DNA of 64,000 nt from Lentibacillus amyloliquefaciens (GCF_001307805.1 NZ_CP013862.1:2356001-2420000), one strand, 5' to 3'. Counted from the stretch's first letter, positions 1-8,853 are shown. Notes: generated from the letters alone by a model not told the origin. Translations and numbers: made by a program.

Positions 1-1
1 T

Positions 2-574
2 GAGACGAAAGAAGTTTTGACGCTTGCATATATGAACAAGGAATCGCTGAATAAGACACTTGATACCGGTGAAACATGGTTTTTCAGCAGAACTCGTCAG
101 GAACTCTGGCACAAAGGCGAAACATCCGGTAACCGGCAGCTTGTTAAGGAAATCCGCTTCGACTGTGATGCGGACTCCCTGCTGGTTAAAGTTAAATCGC
201 TTGGTCCGGCATGCCATACGGGAGAAAATTCATGTTTCTACAATACGCTGGAAGCACGTAACACACCTGAGGAGATGGGGTTGAATGAACTCGCTGCTCT
301 CATCAGCGAGCGCCGGCATGAAACAAAAGAAGACTCTTACACGACTTACCTGTTCCATGAGGGGATTGATAAAATCCTGAAAAAAATCGGTGAAGAAACA
401 AGCGAGGTCATTATCGGCGCCAAAAACAACGATCGTGAAGAAATGCAATGGGAAATTGCTGATCTGACTTACCACACACTCGTTCTGATGGAATTAATGG
501 GGGTTTCCATTTCTGATATTAAGCTGGAGCTCGCTAAACGCCATGCCGTAAAGGAAGACAATAGCAATGAATAA
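2..574 (+). CDS. hisI: Bifunctional phosphoribosyl-AMP cyclohydrolase / phosphoribosyl-ATP pyrophosphatase (5' end outside window)
   Basis: Catalyses two steps of histidine synthesis: hydrolysis of PR-ATP to PR-AMP (HisE part) and ring opening of PR-AMP (HisI part), in the cytoplasm. The reading frame is open to the window edge and reads [12 protein letters not shown], typical of residues 20-30 of HisI, so about 20 residues are missing upstream. The HisI part carries the DCDAD metal-binding stretch and the [10 protein letters not shown] zinc/active-site motif. The HisE part (from about residue 105 of the visible protein) has [13 protein letters not shown] and [13 protein letters not shown]. 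The stop overlaps the hisC start by 8 nt, so the two are translationally coupled. Gene fusion of I and E is normal in Bacillaceae. Confidence 0.95.
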   Translation, partial: ETKEVLTLAYMNKESLNKTLDTGETWFFSRTRQELWHKGETSGNRQLVKEIRFDCDADSLLVKVKSLGPACHTGENSCFYNTLEARNTPEEMGLNELAALISERRHETKEDSYTTYLFHEGIDKILKKIGEETSEVIIGAKNNDREEMQWEIADLTYHTLVLMELMGVSISDIKLELAKRHAVKEDNSNE

Positions 575-1646
575 TAAATTCTGGAGTGAAGCCGTTAAAC
601 GGACCGAACCCTACGTACCGGGGGAGCAGCTGAACGATCCGGATATCACTAAACTGAATACAAATGAAAACCCATACGGTCCGTCACCAGAGGTTACAGA
701 GGCTGTTGAGGCCGAACTCAAGCGAAAGCTGCACTTATATCCTCCCCCGGGAGCTGATCAGCTGCAGGAAGAAATAGCCCGTTATTATAAGCTTGATCAG
801 GATCATATCTTTATTGGAAATGGTTCAGATGAAGTCCTGGCATTTTCATTTATGGCTTTCTTTGAACAAAATGCCAAAATCCGATTTCCTGCCATTACGT
901 ACAGTTTTTATCCTGTATATGCTAAGCTTTTTAATATACCGTTTGAAAAAATACCGTTAAATCATGATTTCACAATTCCGGTTGAGGGTTTTTCCGGGGC
1001 TGAAGGCGGTGTTCTGATTGCCAATCCAAATGCGCCGACCGGATTATACTTAAATATTGAAGCCGTAGAGCAGATCGTACGGAGCAACCCGGATTGTGTT
1101 GTGATTATTGATGAAGCTTATATCGACTTTGCTCCCGCCTCGGCGGTTTCTCTGGTAACACGCTATCCTAACCTTCTGATCGTGCAGACAATGTCCAAAT
1201 CGCGTTCTCTTGCCGGTTTGCGGGTAGGATTTGCCATCGGGGATGCAGGTCTGATTGAAGCCCTGAACCGGATTAAAGATTCTTTTAACTCTTATACAAT
1301 TGACCGTCTGGCTATCGCCGGTGCCTCAGCTGCTGTAAAGGACGACCGCTATTTCCGTGAAACGACAGAGAAAATCGCCCGGACACGCGAATGGCTCATA
1401 CCGGAAATGAAAAAACGCGGATTCTATGTCACACCATCCCATGCTAATTTTATTTTTGTTTCGCATGAGCAGCTGCCGGCAGCGTCTCTTTATCATAAAC
1501 TTAAACAAAAAAAATTCCTGGTCCGGCATTTCAATAAACCGGAAATCGAAAATTACCTCCGGATAACCATTGGGACGGGTGAACAAATGACGCAATTCCT
1601 AAAGGCGCTGGATACCATTAACACTTCCTCAGGCAGACGCGAGTGA
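567..1646 (+). CDS. hisC: Histidinol-phosphate aminotransferase
   Basis: PLP-dependent class II aminotransferase that converts imidazole-acetol phosphate to histidinol phosphate. Its 359 residues match the usual family length. Visible landmarks are the N-terminal [12 protein letters not shown] substrate loop, IDEAYIDFA (PLP-binding Asp and Tyr), and [13 protein letters not shown], in which the Lys at about residue 211 is the Schiff-base lysine. It overlaps the end of hisI by 8 nt and is followed by a strong terminator, so it appears to be the last gene of a his operon that begins outside the window. The start is ATG inside the hisI end. Confidence 0.95.
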   Translation: MNNKFWSEAVKRTEPYVPGEQLNDPDITKLNTNENPYGPSPEVTEAVEAELKRKLHLYPPPGADQLQEEIARYYKLDQDHIFIGNGSDEVLAFSFMAFFEQNAKIRFPAITYSFYPVYAKLFNIPFEKIPLNHDFTIPVEGFSGAEGGVLIANPNAPTGLYLNIEAVEQIVRSNPDCVVIIDEAYIDFAPASAVSLVTRYPNLLIVQTMSKSRSLAGLRVGFAIGDAGLIEALNRIKDSFNSYTIDRLAIAGASAAVKDDRYFRETTEKIARTREWLIPEMKKRGFYVTPSHANFIFVSHEQLPAASLYHKLKQKKFLVRHFNKPEIENYLRITIGTGEQMTQFLKALDTINTSSGRRE

Positions 1647-1683
1647 TGAGAACGGGACATCATAATAACGCCACCAAAACACA

Positions 1684-1718
1684 AAAAAGCCGGGTTTCAA
1701 CATGAAACCCGGCTTTTT
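1684..1718. terminator. Bidirectional rho-independent terminator
   Basis: A 12-bp GC-rich stem (AAGCCGGGTTTC / GAAACCCGGCTT) with a 5-nt loop has A-runs on one side and T-runs on the other. It can end both the his operon and the convergent lipoprotein gene. Confidence 0.9.
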
Positions 1719-1726
1719 AACTCGTA

Positions 1727-2500
1727 TTACAGATTGATTGTCACGTCTGCATCTTCACGGAGCTTATCAATAATCGTTTGGGCTGCTTCCGCTTCTTTTT
1801 GCTTTTTAACTTGTGATTCAAGATCTGATTTCATTTCATCAAATGAAGGAATCTCGGCTTGTTCGCCGCCTTCACTGCCTTGACTCATTTGTTCCCGCTG
1901 AGATTTGAACTGATCATAAGCTTGCTGCAGTTCCTCTTCGCTTGGCTTAGTATCACCTGATTCATCAGCAATCAATTTATCAACCTTAACCTGTGTTTTC
2001 ACTTGAGAGTTAATGTCTTCCTGTTTCATACCCTGTTCTTCGAGCGCTGAGATAAACTTGTCTTTCGATTCCATCCCGCTCTGCTGTGCTAACTCGGTAA
2101 GCTTTTCGTCGACTTCTTTGTCGGATGCTTCAAAATTACGATTTCCCGCTTCTTGGATAAGCAGCTCTGAACTAACCATACCTTCTGCTGTCTGTTGTTT
2201 AAGTTCATCCTGATTAAGTTCCTGTCCACTCATCTGGGATTGCATTGCCATTTGTTGAAACTGTCCTTCATAAGTGGTTTTAAATTCCTCTCCGGAAATT
2301 TCTTCACCATTTACTTCTGCTACAACGTCGGGAATACCTTCAAGGTCAGGTTCAGGCATTTGCTGTTGCTGCTGTGAGGCTTGTTCACTCTGACCTTCTC
2401 CGGAACCTTCTTCATTATTATTATCTTCAGAATCACCATTGCAAGCCGCCATTACGACAGCCAGCGCCAGCGTCATCATTAACATTACCAGCTTCTTCAT
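1727..2500 (-). CDS. SurA-N-domain (PrsA-like) lipoprotein
   Basis: Predicted extracytoplasmic lipoprotein related to SurA/PrsA foldases. It has a signal peptide (MKKLVMLMMTLALAVVMAAC) with the lipobox Cys at about residue 20. A Q/E/S-rich acidic linker follows, then a SurA N-terminal-like helical domain beginning VVAEVNGEEISGEEFK. No parvulin-type PPIase domain can be recognised after it, so this is a chaperone-like SurA-N protein rather than full PrsA. I chose the ATG at 2500 because GAGGG lies 11 nt upstream. The longer frame to 2518 would start inside that ribosome site. It converges on hisC across a shared terminator and seems monocistronic. Confidence 0.8.
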   Translation of the reverse strand: MKKLVMLMMTLALAVVMAACNGDSEDNNNEEGSGEGQSEQASQQQQQMPEPDLEGIPDVVAEVNGEEISGEEFKTTYEGQFQQMAMQSQMSGQELNQDELKQQTAEGMVSSELLIQEAGNRNFEASDKEVDEKLTELAQQSGMESKDKFISALEEQGMKQEDINSQVKTQVKVDKLIADESGDTKPSEEELQQAYDQFKSQREQMSQGSEGGEQAEIPSFDEMKSDLESQVKKQKEAEAAQTIIDKLREDADVTINL

Positions 2501-2806
2501 AAAATGCATGTCCCTCATTTCATATCATTGTTCTTTCATTCAAACATATTATGCCGGATTACCGCAACCTTTATTATAAAGACATTTTGGCTTTTCATCG
2601 TCACACCGGGATTCTTTCCTTTTTTAACATTTCAATTACAACTTTGCAGGATTTTTCTTTAAATCTGCCGTATTTTGGGGACGGTTTTTCAACAACCTCA
2701 GGGATAAAAACACTTTTCTAATCTTGCACCTTGCAATTAACCAGCTATAAGACCCGACTTATTGGGGGTTCATTCTATAATGGAAGAATTCTTAGAAAAA
2801 TTCAGG

Positions 2807-2834
2807 TTGACTGAAGTTAAAATTCTGGTATGCT
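2807..2834 (+). promoter_or_regulatory. Putative sigma-A promoter for the yclNOP-type genes
   Basis: TTGACT (2807-2812), a 16-bp spacer and TATGCT (2829-2834) form a plausible sigma-A promoter. It lies about 610 bp upstream of the first permease gene, directly before a Fur-like box, which mirrors the arrangement before the binding-protein gene at 6652-6715. The spacing to the gene is long because repeats are inserted between them. Confidence 0.5.
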
Positions 2835-2850
2835 TAAGCTAAGAACTAAT

Positions 2851-2869
2851 TGATAATGAATTTCATTCT
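2851..2869. promoter_or_regulatory. Putative Fur box (upstream copy)
   Basis: GATAATGAATTTCATTCTT starts one base into this interval (2852) and matches about 14 of 19 positions of the Bacillus Fur consensus. It is embedded in a longer dyad whose outer arms are CTAATT and AATTAG. It sits about 10-30 nt downstream of the predicted transcription start, where Fur would block transcription when iron is replete. Confidence 0.55.
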
Positions 2870-2965
2870 TAATTAGAATCGCTTAAAAATAATAGTAATT
2901 ATTATTTAAATTAAATTCAGGAAATTATGCCACAGACCTGCATTACACATCAGGCAGGGAACTTT

Positions 2966-3131
2966 TATAGAGGTTGTTCAAAAAGTCCGGTAAAAAAGAC
3001 ACTTCGAATTTCTTCGTTGGCTTGCTTTTTTAGTTCCTCACGTATTAACTGCATATACGTTCCGGTACCGGGAGCTTCGCCGCCTCGAACTTCTCCGTCC
3101 TTTTTTCCTCCTTTTTGAACACGCACTTATA
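2966..3131. mobile_element. MITE-like element with imperfect terminal inverted repeats
   Basis: The left end reads TATAGAGGTTGTTCAAAAAG and the inverted right end TATAAGTGCGTGTTCAAAAAG-like, each followed by a GG/A-rich stretch, giving roughly 30-bp imperfect terminal inverted repeats around about 105 bp. No transposase frame is present. It lies between the predicted Fur-type promoter and the siderophore permease gene. The class is inference from the ends and size. Confidence 0.5.
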
Positions 3132-3145
3132 GAGAAAAGTATTTT

Positions 3146-3304
3146 ATAAAGTGAATCTTCAATCAGTGGGGGTTTCTTTCTGCCCCACTGATTGTTAGAT
3201 GAACGAATCGGACATTTACCGGCAGCCACCTCCCCCACCTAATCTTCATCGTATTCGCGAACATTTATGGTGGGGGTCTTACTCCCAGTTACATGCGGGA
3301 TAAA
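3146..3304 (+). repeat. Dispersed structured repeat, copy R1
   Basis: Begins ATAAAGTGAATCTTC and ends CATGCGGGATAAA. The first hairpin is AATCAGTGGGG / CCCCACTGATT; the second is a CCCCCAC / GTGGGGG stem with a long loop. It belongs to the same family as copies near 6.2, 35.3, 49.1, 55.7 and 63.4 kb. It would lie in the 5' leader of the siderophore operon. Confidence 0.8.
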
Positions 3305-3445
3305 TATACGATACTAAATTATAGCACTTGTCTAGTAACATCTGTTTTCATAATGTTTGGCAAATACATCATGAAAACATAACACCTAATGATATCATTT
3401 TCATTTACGAGCCAGGAATAAACAAACAAGTTATGAGGTTTAAGT

Positions 3446-4405
3446 ATGAGACTATGGATATTAATAATTGTAACTATCATTCTGTCAGTGATATCGCTAT
3501 TTTTAGGTGCGATTGATATTAGCTTAAGTGACTTGCTCGATTTAGATTCGGATGAGCTGCAAATCTTTTTAACAAGCCGAGTGCCCCGGTTATTGGCAAT
3601 TATAATGGCAGGCGCAGGAATGAGTATAGCTGGTCTAATTATGCAGAGTTTAAGTCGAAATAAATTCGTATCTCCAACAACAGCCGGAACATTAGATGCC
3701 GCTAGACTGGGGATCATGATATCTATGCTGTTCATTACAAATGTCACGTACACACAGCAAATTATCTTCAGTTTCGCGTTCTCTTTAATAGGTACATTCC
3801 TTTTCATGCAAATTCTGGACCGTATTAAATTTAAAGACGTTATATTTGTTCCATTAATTGGGATTATGTATGGGAATATTCTAGGCTCGATTACTGTATT
3901 TTTCGGTTATGAAGCTGATATTCTCCAAAATCTTGAATCTTGGTTTATGGGCAGCTTCACATTAATTATTGATGGTCGTTATGAGTTGTTATATGTAAGT
4001 ATTCCAGCTGTGTTACTCGCTTATATTTATGCAAATAAATTTACTGTTGCTGGTATGGGAGAGGATTTTGCGAAGAACTTAGGGATGAGTTATAAGGTAG
4101 TTCTTAATTTAGGTCTTATTCTTGTCGCAGTTATTTCTACATCTGTCGTGTTAACTGTCGGCGTTATTCCGTTTTTAGGTCTTATTGTACCTAACATCGT
4201 ATCTATTTTTAAGGGAGATAACATTCGTAAAACAATACCTCTTACAATGGTAGTTGGGATTGCATTTTTATTAATTTGCGACATAATCGGTCGTATCATC
4301 GTATATCCGTATGAGATACCGGTAAACGTTACAGTGGCAGTAATTGGCAGTGCGATCTTCTTAATTTTGTTATTTAGGGGGAGAGCATATGCAAAGAAAT
4401 GGTAA
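3446..4405 (+). CDS. yclN: FecCD-type iron-siderophore ABC permease (YclN-like)
   Basis: Integral membrane subunit of a ferric-siderophore importer. It is 319 residues with about nine hydrophobic segments. It carries the FecCD signature LTSRVPRLLAIIMAGAGMSIAGLIMQ near residues 42-67 and the late TVGVIPFLGLIVPNIV motif, which contacts the ATPase. The order permease-permease-ATPase-binding protein is that of Bacillus subtilis yclNOPQ, the petrobactin importer; substrate specificity is inferred from this order only. The ATG follows a modest TGAGG site. The gene overlaps the next permease by 17 nt. Codon use is visibly more AT-rich than in the flanking his and housekeeping genes, which may indicate transfer. 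Confidence 0.85.
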   Translation: MRLWILIIVTIILSVISLFLGAIDISLSDLLDLDSDELQIFLTSRVPRLLAIIMAGAGMSIAGLIMQSLSRNKFVSPTTAGTLDAARLGIMISMLFITNVTYTQQIIFSFAFSLIGTFLFMQILDRIKFKDVIFVPLIGIMYGNILGSITVFFGYEADILQNLESWFMGSFTLIIDGRYELLYVSIPAVLLAYIYANKFTVAGMGEDFAKNLGMSYKVVLNLGLILVAVISTSVVLTVGVIPFLGLIVPNIVSIFKGDNIRKTIPLTMVVGIAFLLICDIIGRIIVYPYEIPVNVTVAVIGSAIFLILLFRGRAYAKKW

Positions 4406-5345
4406 GAGGTTGATTTTTTTAGCAGTACTAGCAATTGTTTGTGTTTTATTATATGCATTTTATGATATAAAGGGTGGTTTTGATTACGCTTTTCCAAGAC
4501 GTGTTATTCGTATAGCGGCAATGATGGTTACAGGGATAGCTATTTCTTATGCAACAGTTGCGTTCCATACCATTACACAAAACCGTATATTAACCCCTTC
4601 CATTATGGGGATTGACTCCATGTATGAAGTCGTGCAGACACTCATTTTCTTCTTGGCCGGATCTGCATCGATTTGGGTAGTCAATAACTATTTAAATTTT
4701 GGTGCTGCGCTTATTGCAATGGTTTTATTCGCGCTTATTTTATATCGGTTTCTATTCAGAACAAATAAATATCCAATCTATTTATTACTGCTAATTGGCA
4801 TAATTTTAGGAACGCTTCTCGGGAGTTTTGTAACGTTTCTCCAGGTTTTAATTGACCCTGTAGAATATATGAGCTTACAAACATTCTTATTTGCAAGTTT
4901 CATGGATGTTAAAGCAGAAGTTTTGTATATTGCGATTGCCATATTATTCGCTGCATTTATTTACGGCCATCGTATTATGAATCAGCTGAATGTTATGTCG
5001 CTTGGTCGTGAAAATGCTATCAATCTTGGTATTAATTACGACCGTTTGTTAATGAATGTTTTAATTTTAGCTTCGGTGTTGATTGCTACGTCAACAGCGT
5101 TAGTTGGCCCGATCACGTTCTTAGGTTTATTGGTAGCAAACTTGTCCTATCAATATTTGGTTACATATAAGCACTCAATCCTAATTTTAGGTGCAAGTCT
5201 TATAAGTATTATTGCGTTAGTAGGGGGACAATTTATTGTCGAGCATATATTTGAATTGCGTACGACTTTGAGTGTTATTATTAATTTCATTGGTGGTATT
5301 TACTTCATTTACTTATTATTAAAGGAAAGCAGGGCGATAAAATGA
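4389..5345 (+). CDS. yclO: Second FecCD-type iron-siderophore ABC permease (YclO-like)
   Basis: Second membrane half of the importer, 318 residues and about nine hydrophobic segments. Family motifs include FPRRVIRIAAMMVTGIAISY near residues 35-54 and the C-terminal ALVGPITFLGLLVANLSY. In this subfamily the two permeases pair as a heterodimer. The start lies within the end of yclN behind GGGGGAGAGC. The stop overlaps the ATPase start as ATGA, so the three genes are translationally coupled. It shares the AT-rich composition of its neighbours. Confidence 0.85.
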   Translation: MQRNGKRLIFLAVLAIVCVLLYAFYDIKGGFDYAFPRRVIRIAAMMVTGIAISYATVAFHTITQNRILTPSIMGIDSMYEVVQTLIFFLAGSASIWVVNNYLNFGAALIAMVLFALILYRFLFRTNKYPIYLLLLIGIILGTLLGSFVTFLQVLIDPVEYMSLQTFLFASFMDVKAEVLYIAIAILFAAFIYGHRIMNQLNVMSLGRENAINLGINYDRLLMNVLILASVLIATSTALVGPITFLGLLVANLSYQYLVTYKHSILILGASLISIIALVGGQFIVEHIFELRTTLSVIINFIGGIYFIYLLLKESRAIK

Positions 5346-6115
5346 TTGAAATCAAAGAGTTGACGAAGCGATTTGGTAAAAAAGATGTCGTGGATAAGGT
5401 TTCCATAAACATTAAGCCTGGGACGATAACGTCATTTATCGGTCCGAATGGAGCTGGAAAATCTACATTATTGTCAATGGTGAGCCGGTTTCTGGATTCT
5501 GATACCGGTGAAGTATTACTTGACCAAGAAAACGTTAGAAAATGGAAGTCGAATGAGTTTGCAAAACGTGTTTCAATTTTAAAACAATCCAACTTTTTAA
5601 ATGTACGTTTAACGGTACGTGAATTAATTTCATTTGGCCGTTACCCGTATTCTAAAGGCCGCTTGACAGCAGACGATGAAAAATTTGTAGATCAGGCTAT
5701 TGATTATATGAACTTACATGATATGGAGGATCAGTTGATTGATGAGTTATCCGGCGGACAGAAACAGCGTGCATTTATCGCGATGGTCATTGCTCAGGAT
5801 ACAGAATATATATTACTTGATGAGCCTTTAAACAACTTGGACATGAAGCATTCTGTGCAAATTATGAAAACGCTGCGTAAGCTTGTGAACGAGCTTGGTA
5901 AAACGGTTGTTATTGTTTTACATGATATTAATTTTGCATCCGTATATTCAGATCGTATTGCCGCGTTAAAGGACGGAATATTAGTGAAAAACGGTCCGAC
6001 ACAAGAAATTATTAATTCCGAAACCCTTCGTGAAATTTATGAAATGGATATACCAGTTCACGAACAGAACGACGGTTGTCGTATTTGTGTATATTTTAAT
6101 GCTCATGCAAATTAG
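5342..6115 (+). CDS. yclP: Iron-siderophore ABC transporter ATP-binding protein (YclP-like)
   Basis: Cytoplasmic ATPase that powers the FecCD permease pair. It is 257 residues with all nucleotide-binding motifs: Walker A GPNGAGKST (about residues 34-42), a Q-loop at KQSNF, signature LSGGQKQRAF, Walker B YILLDEPLNNLD and the switch histidine in VLHDINFA. It is the third gene of the coupled block and ends before a 640-bp gap that carries its own Fur-type promoter for the binding-protein gene. No clear hairpin-plus-T-run terminator is seen directly after it; the repeat at 6195 has strong hairpins that may partly serve. Confidence 0.9.
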   Translation: MIEIKELTKRFGKKDVVDKVSINIKPGTITSFIGPNGAGKSTLLSMVSRFLDSDTGEVLLDQENVRKWKSNEFAKRVSILKQSNFLNVRLTVRELISFGRYPYSKGRLTADDEKFVDQAIDYMNLHDMEDQLIDELSGGQKQRAFIAMVIAQDTEYILLDEPLNNLDMKHSVQIMKTLRKLVNELGKTVVIVLHDINFASVYSDRIAALKDGILVKNGPTQEIINSETLREIYEMDIPVHEQNDGCRICVYFNAHAN

Positions 6116-6194
6116 TCGAGAATTTGCACATATTAATAGATGTTAGTAACATTAAACACATTTTAATTCAAATTTTTTAAGCCTAACAGCCCGT

Positions 6195-6514
6195 ATAAAG
6201 TGAATCTTCAATCAGTGGGGGTTCTTTCTTCCCCCACTGATTGTTAGATGAACGAATCGGACATTTACTGGCAGCCATCCCCCCATCTAATCTTCATCGT
6301 ATACGCGAACATTTTTGGTGGGGGTCTTACTCGCATGAAAATCCACTGTTAGTTAGCACGAAAAATGGCTTCAGACTGCCAGATGGACTCGAAGTACTAA
6401 AGTAAGTCGACCTTATCCTCCAGCTGTATTAGCAGTATAGACAATATAAAATCAATTTCATCCTAATTGGTGAATCTTTGATTCATGGATGGCTGCCAGT
6501 TACATGCGGGATAA
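6195..6514 (+). repeat. Dispersed structured repeat, copy R2 (interrupted or double)
   Basis: The first part (6195-6332) is nearly identical to R1, including a perfect 12-bp stem AATCAGTGGGGG / CCCCCACTGATT. Compared with R1, about 163 bp (6333-6495) separate TCTTACTC from CAGTTACATGCGGGATAAAT. The end of that insert (GTGAATCTTTGATTC) looks like the start of another family member, so R2 may be two damaged copies in tandem. R1 and R2 are direct repeats flanking yclNOP. Confidence 0.75.
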
Positions 6515-6651
6515 ATGTAAAATCATTCGTTAGGTGCGGGCTGTTGTATAATAACCACAAAATTTACCAAACATCCTTTATTAAAGGTATTATACAACAA
6601 TGAAAATAGTTAAAATTTTGTGTAATTTACTAAAAAAAACCGTATAAAGTA

Positions 6652-6680
6652 TTGACGGGAATGATCAATAATTCTATAAT
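6652..6680 (+). promoter_or_regulatory. Sigma-A promoter of the siderophore-binding protein gene
   Basis: TTGACG (6652-6657), a 17-bp spacer and a perfect TATAAT (6675-6680). The transcription start is expected near 6687, just upstream of the Fur box. Confidence 0.85.
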
Positions 6681-6696
6681 AATTATAGCCTTAATT

Positions 6697-6715
6697 GATA
6701 ATGATTATCATTATT
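6697..6715. promoter_or_regulatory. Fur box
   Basis: GATAATGATTATCATTATT matches 17 of 19 positions of the Bacillus Fur consensus. It begins about 10 nt after the predicted transcription start, so iron-dependent repression of the binding-protein gene is expected. Confidence 0.9.
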
Positions 6716-6754
6716 GATTAAATGGCTAAAATGATATTAGGAGGAATAAATATT

Positions 6755-7801
6755 ATGCAAAAGAGAATATTACTTGGCATTACTTTTGCAATGCTAGTGC
6801 TCTTTCTTATAGCTTGTGGTTCTAATGAATCCGCTGATGAAGAAGGAAATACAGCTTCTTCCGGGGAAGGCACAACTGAAGAAGCTACAGATGAGAATGC
6901 AGAAGAAGCTGGTTCTACATATCCAATGACGGTTTCTTCAACGCTTTCTTCAAGGGAAAGCAGAGACGGAAGTACTTATAATTTTGAAGATATAAATTTG
7001 GAGTCCAAGCCTGAAAATATTGTTGTATTTGATTATGGTTTCTTAGATACACTGGATGCGCTTGGTGTTGAAGGAATTGTTGGGGTTCCTCAGGGTTCTA
7101 CCTTACCAACACACCTTGAAGATTACAATTCAGATGAGTATACAAATATCGGTACATTAAAAGAACCGTTGCTTGAAGACATTGCAGCATTAGAGCCAGA
7201 TGTAATCTTTATCTCCGGTCGTCAAGCTGCATTCTATGATCAATTAAAAGAAATTACGCCTAATGTCGTATTCGTGGGTACTGATCAAGAACAATATTGG
7301 GAATCATTTAAGTCTTCTGTAGATATAGCAGCGGAAATGTTCGGTAAACAAGAGGAAGCTGAAGAATATATGGCTGATTTAAATTCTAAAGTAGAAGAAA
7401 TCAATAACCTTGCTGGAAATTATAACTCAAGCTTAGTTACGTTGTACAATGAAGGTCAATTATCTGGATATTCGACCCCATCTCGCTTTGGGTACATTTA
7501 TGATGTATACGGATTCCAGCCGGTGACAAAAGATATCGAATCTTCAAGCCACGGTTCTAACTTTGGATATGAAGCAGTTTTAGAATTCGATTCAGAAGTA
7601 TTGTTTGTGATCGACCGTACTGCAGCTATTAGCGGTGATTCAAATATTGAATCTGACATGGAAAATGACATTATTAAACAAACTACAGCTTATCAAAATG
7701 ATCAAATTGTTTACTTAGACGGTCAACTATGGTACTTAGGTGGCGCCGGTTTACAATCTGAGCTTGCAAAAATGGAAGAAATATTAGCTGAATTGGAATA
7801 G
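6755..7801 (+). CDS. yclQ: Iron-siderophore substrate-binding lipoprotein (YclQ-like)
   Basis: Extracellular lipoprotein that captures the ferric siderophore and hands it to the permease pair. It is 348 residues: signal peptide with lipobox Cys near residue 21 (LFLIACGS), an acidic E/S/T-rich linker to about residue 55, then a periplasmic-binding-protein fold typical of the FepB/YclQ class (ENIVVFDYGFLDTLDALGV, EPDVIFISGRQ, LWYLGGAGLQSEL). I chose the ATG at 6755 because AGGAGG lies 10 nt upstream; the frame is open to 6722 without a ribosome site. Unlike the other three genes it has its own Fur-type promoter, allowing extra expression of the binding protein. A strong terminator follows. Confidence 0.88.
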   Translation: MQKRILLGITFAMLVLFLIACGSNESADEEGNTASSGEGTTEEATDENAEEAGSTYPMTVSSTLSSRESRDGSTYNFEDINLESKPENIVVFDYGFLDTLDALGVEGIVGVPQGSTLPTHLEDYNSDEYTNIGTLKEPLLEDIAALEPDVIFISGRQAAFYDQLKEITPNVVFVGTDQEQYWESFKSSVDIAAEMFGKQEEAEEYMADLNSKVEEINNLAGNYNSSLVTLYNEGQLSGYSTPSRFGYIYDVYGFQPVTKDIESSSHGSNFGYEAVLEFDSEVLFVIDRTAAISGDSNIESDMENDIIKQTTAYQNDQIVYLDGQLWYLGGAGLQSELAKMEEILAELE

Positions 7802-7816
7802 GTTAAATCCAATGTT

Positions 7817-7846
7817 AAAAAAGGCAGCCAAATGGTTGCCTTTTTT
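7817..7846 (+). terminator. Terminator after yclQ-like gene
   Basis: AAAAAAGGCAGCC / GGTTGCCTTTTTT stem with a short AAAT loop and a T-run. Confidence 0.9.
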
Positions 7847-8127
7847 GCAGGTTGGCAGTACATACATCTTTAGGGTGAAAATGCCGAATGCCCCCCCGCG
7901 CAGCCATTAAGCATTAGCTGACAAATAGTGCGTTGACTGTGAAGTAGTGTGCCAGGAATTTGAAGACAAACATTTAAACAAAGCTGATATCCCACGCTGG
8001 CAATTGGGGAATTCAAAACCGTGCCCATTGCAAAAGAACAATTATAGAATCAACTTACAGCGGCAAGACAAAATTAAAAACCTTTGAAAAGTCATATTAC
8101 TTCCCAAAGGTTCTTATAACGAGGATG
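7847..8127. other. Intergenic region with a possible gene remnant
   Basis: No start-to-stop gene is supported. On the plus strand, 7929 to about 8084 is an open stretch of about 50 codons with no start codon. It begins CVDCEVVCQEFEDKH and contains RWQLGNSKPCPLQKNNY. Three closely spaced Cys and a further Cys suggest the relic of a small metal-binding or thiol protein, but I do not recognise it. A C-run (CCCCCCC) is at about 7891-7897. A weak AGGTTCT-type inverted element precedes the next gene's end. Confidence 0.3.
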
Positions 8128-8853
8128 TTAATCTTCTTCTACGATTTCACAGCCTTCATCCGTACAATATGTTGTCTTGGATTTTTTAGGATTTAATGAT
8201 TGCAATACCGGTTCTTCTTTTTCTTCTTCCCATACTTTTTCAAGCACTTCCTTGAAAACTTCCTGCGGTTGGGCTCCGGAGACGGCATACTTTTCATTGA
8301 AAACGAAGAACGGAACGCCCTGCACGTCCAATTGTCTTGCCTGTTCTTCATCAGCACGCACATGAATGGCGTAATCATCAACCTTAAGCAAAGCTGTCAC
8401 ATCATCTTCATTCAGTCCTGTCTCTCCTGCAAGCTTAATCAATGTCGCTTGGTCGCTGATCAATTCGCCATCGGTAAAATATGCTTTTAAAAAGCGTTCA
8501 GTTATTTCTTTGCCTTTGCCTTTTTCAGCGGCGTATTTACTGACACGATGCGCGTCAAAAGTATTCGTATGCTGCATGGTGTCAAAATTGTACGTCAAGC
8601 CCGCTTCTGCCGCCTGCTCGCCAAGACTTTCATTCATGCTTTTTGCTTGTTCAAAAGGCATTCCTTTTTTAGCAGCCAGATATTCATGTATATTCTGATT
8701 CGGGTTAACTTCAGCTTCCGGATCCAGTTCATAGCTTTTATACTCTACTTCAATAGCATCACGCTCTGGAAATTGCTCGATTGCGGATTCCAGTCTCCGT
8801 TTGCCTATATAGCAAAATGGACATACAAAGTCTGACCATATCTCTATTTTCAT
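8128..8853 (-). CDS. DsbA-family oxidoreductase, FrnE-like
   Basis: Cytoplasmic thioredoxin-fold protein of the FrnE/DsbA class, 241 residues with no signal peptide. The active site CPFC lies at residues 11-14 (WSDFVCPFCYIG), and the cis-Pro loop reads VQGVPFFVF near residue 172. A C-terminal extension beyond the DsbA fold ends TTYCTDEGCEIVEED with two further Cys, which could form a second redox pair or a metal site. A good GAGGTG ribosome site precedes the ATG. It is separate from its neighbours. The exact substrate cannot be deduced; the family handles thiol-disulfide exchange or glutathione-like chemistry. Confidence 0.85.
   Translation of the reverse strand: MKIEIWSDFVCPFCYIGKRRLESAIEQFPERDAIEVEYKSYELDPEAEVNPNQNIHEYLAAKKGMPFEQAKSMNESLGEQAAEAGLTYNFDTMQHTNTFDAHRVSKYAAEKGKGKEITERFLKAYFTDGELISDQATLIKLAGETGLNEDDVTALLKVDDYAIHVRADEEQARQLDVQGVPFFVFNEKYAVSGAQPQEVFKEVLEKVWEEEKEEPVLQSLNPKKSKTTYCTDEGCEIVEED

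Noticed and set aside
2966..3131. Small protein gene in the MITE-like element (63 residues from 2927)
   Set aside because: Low-complexity product (SPFFSSSRI, SPSFFPPF), no ribosome site, and it spans the inverted-repeat ends.
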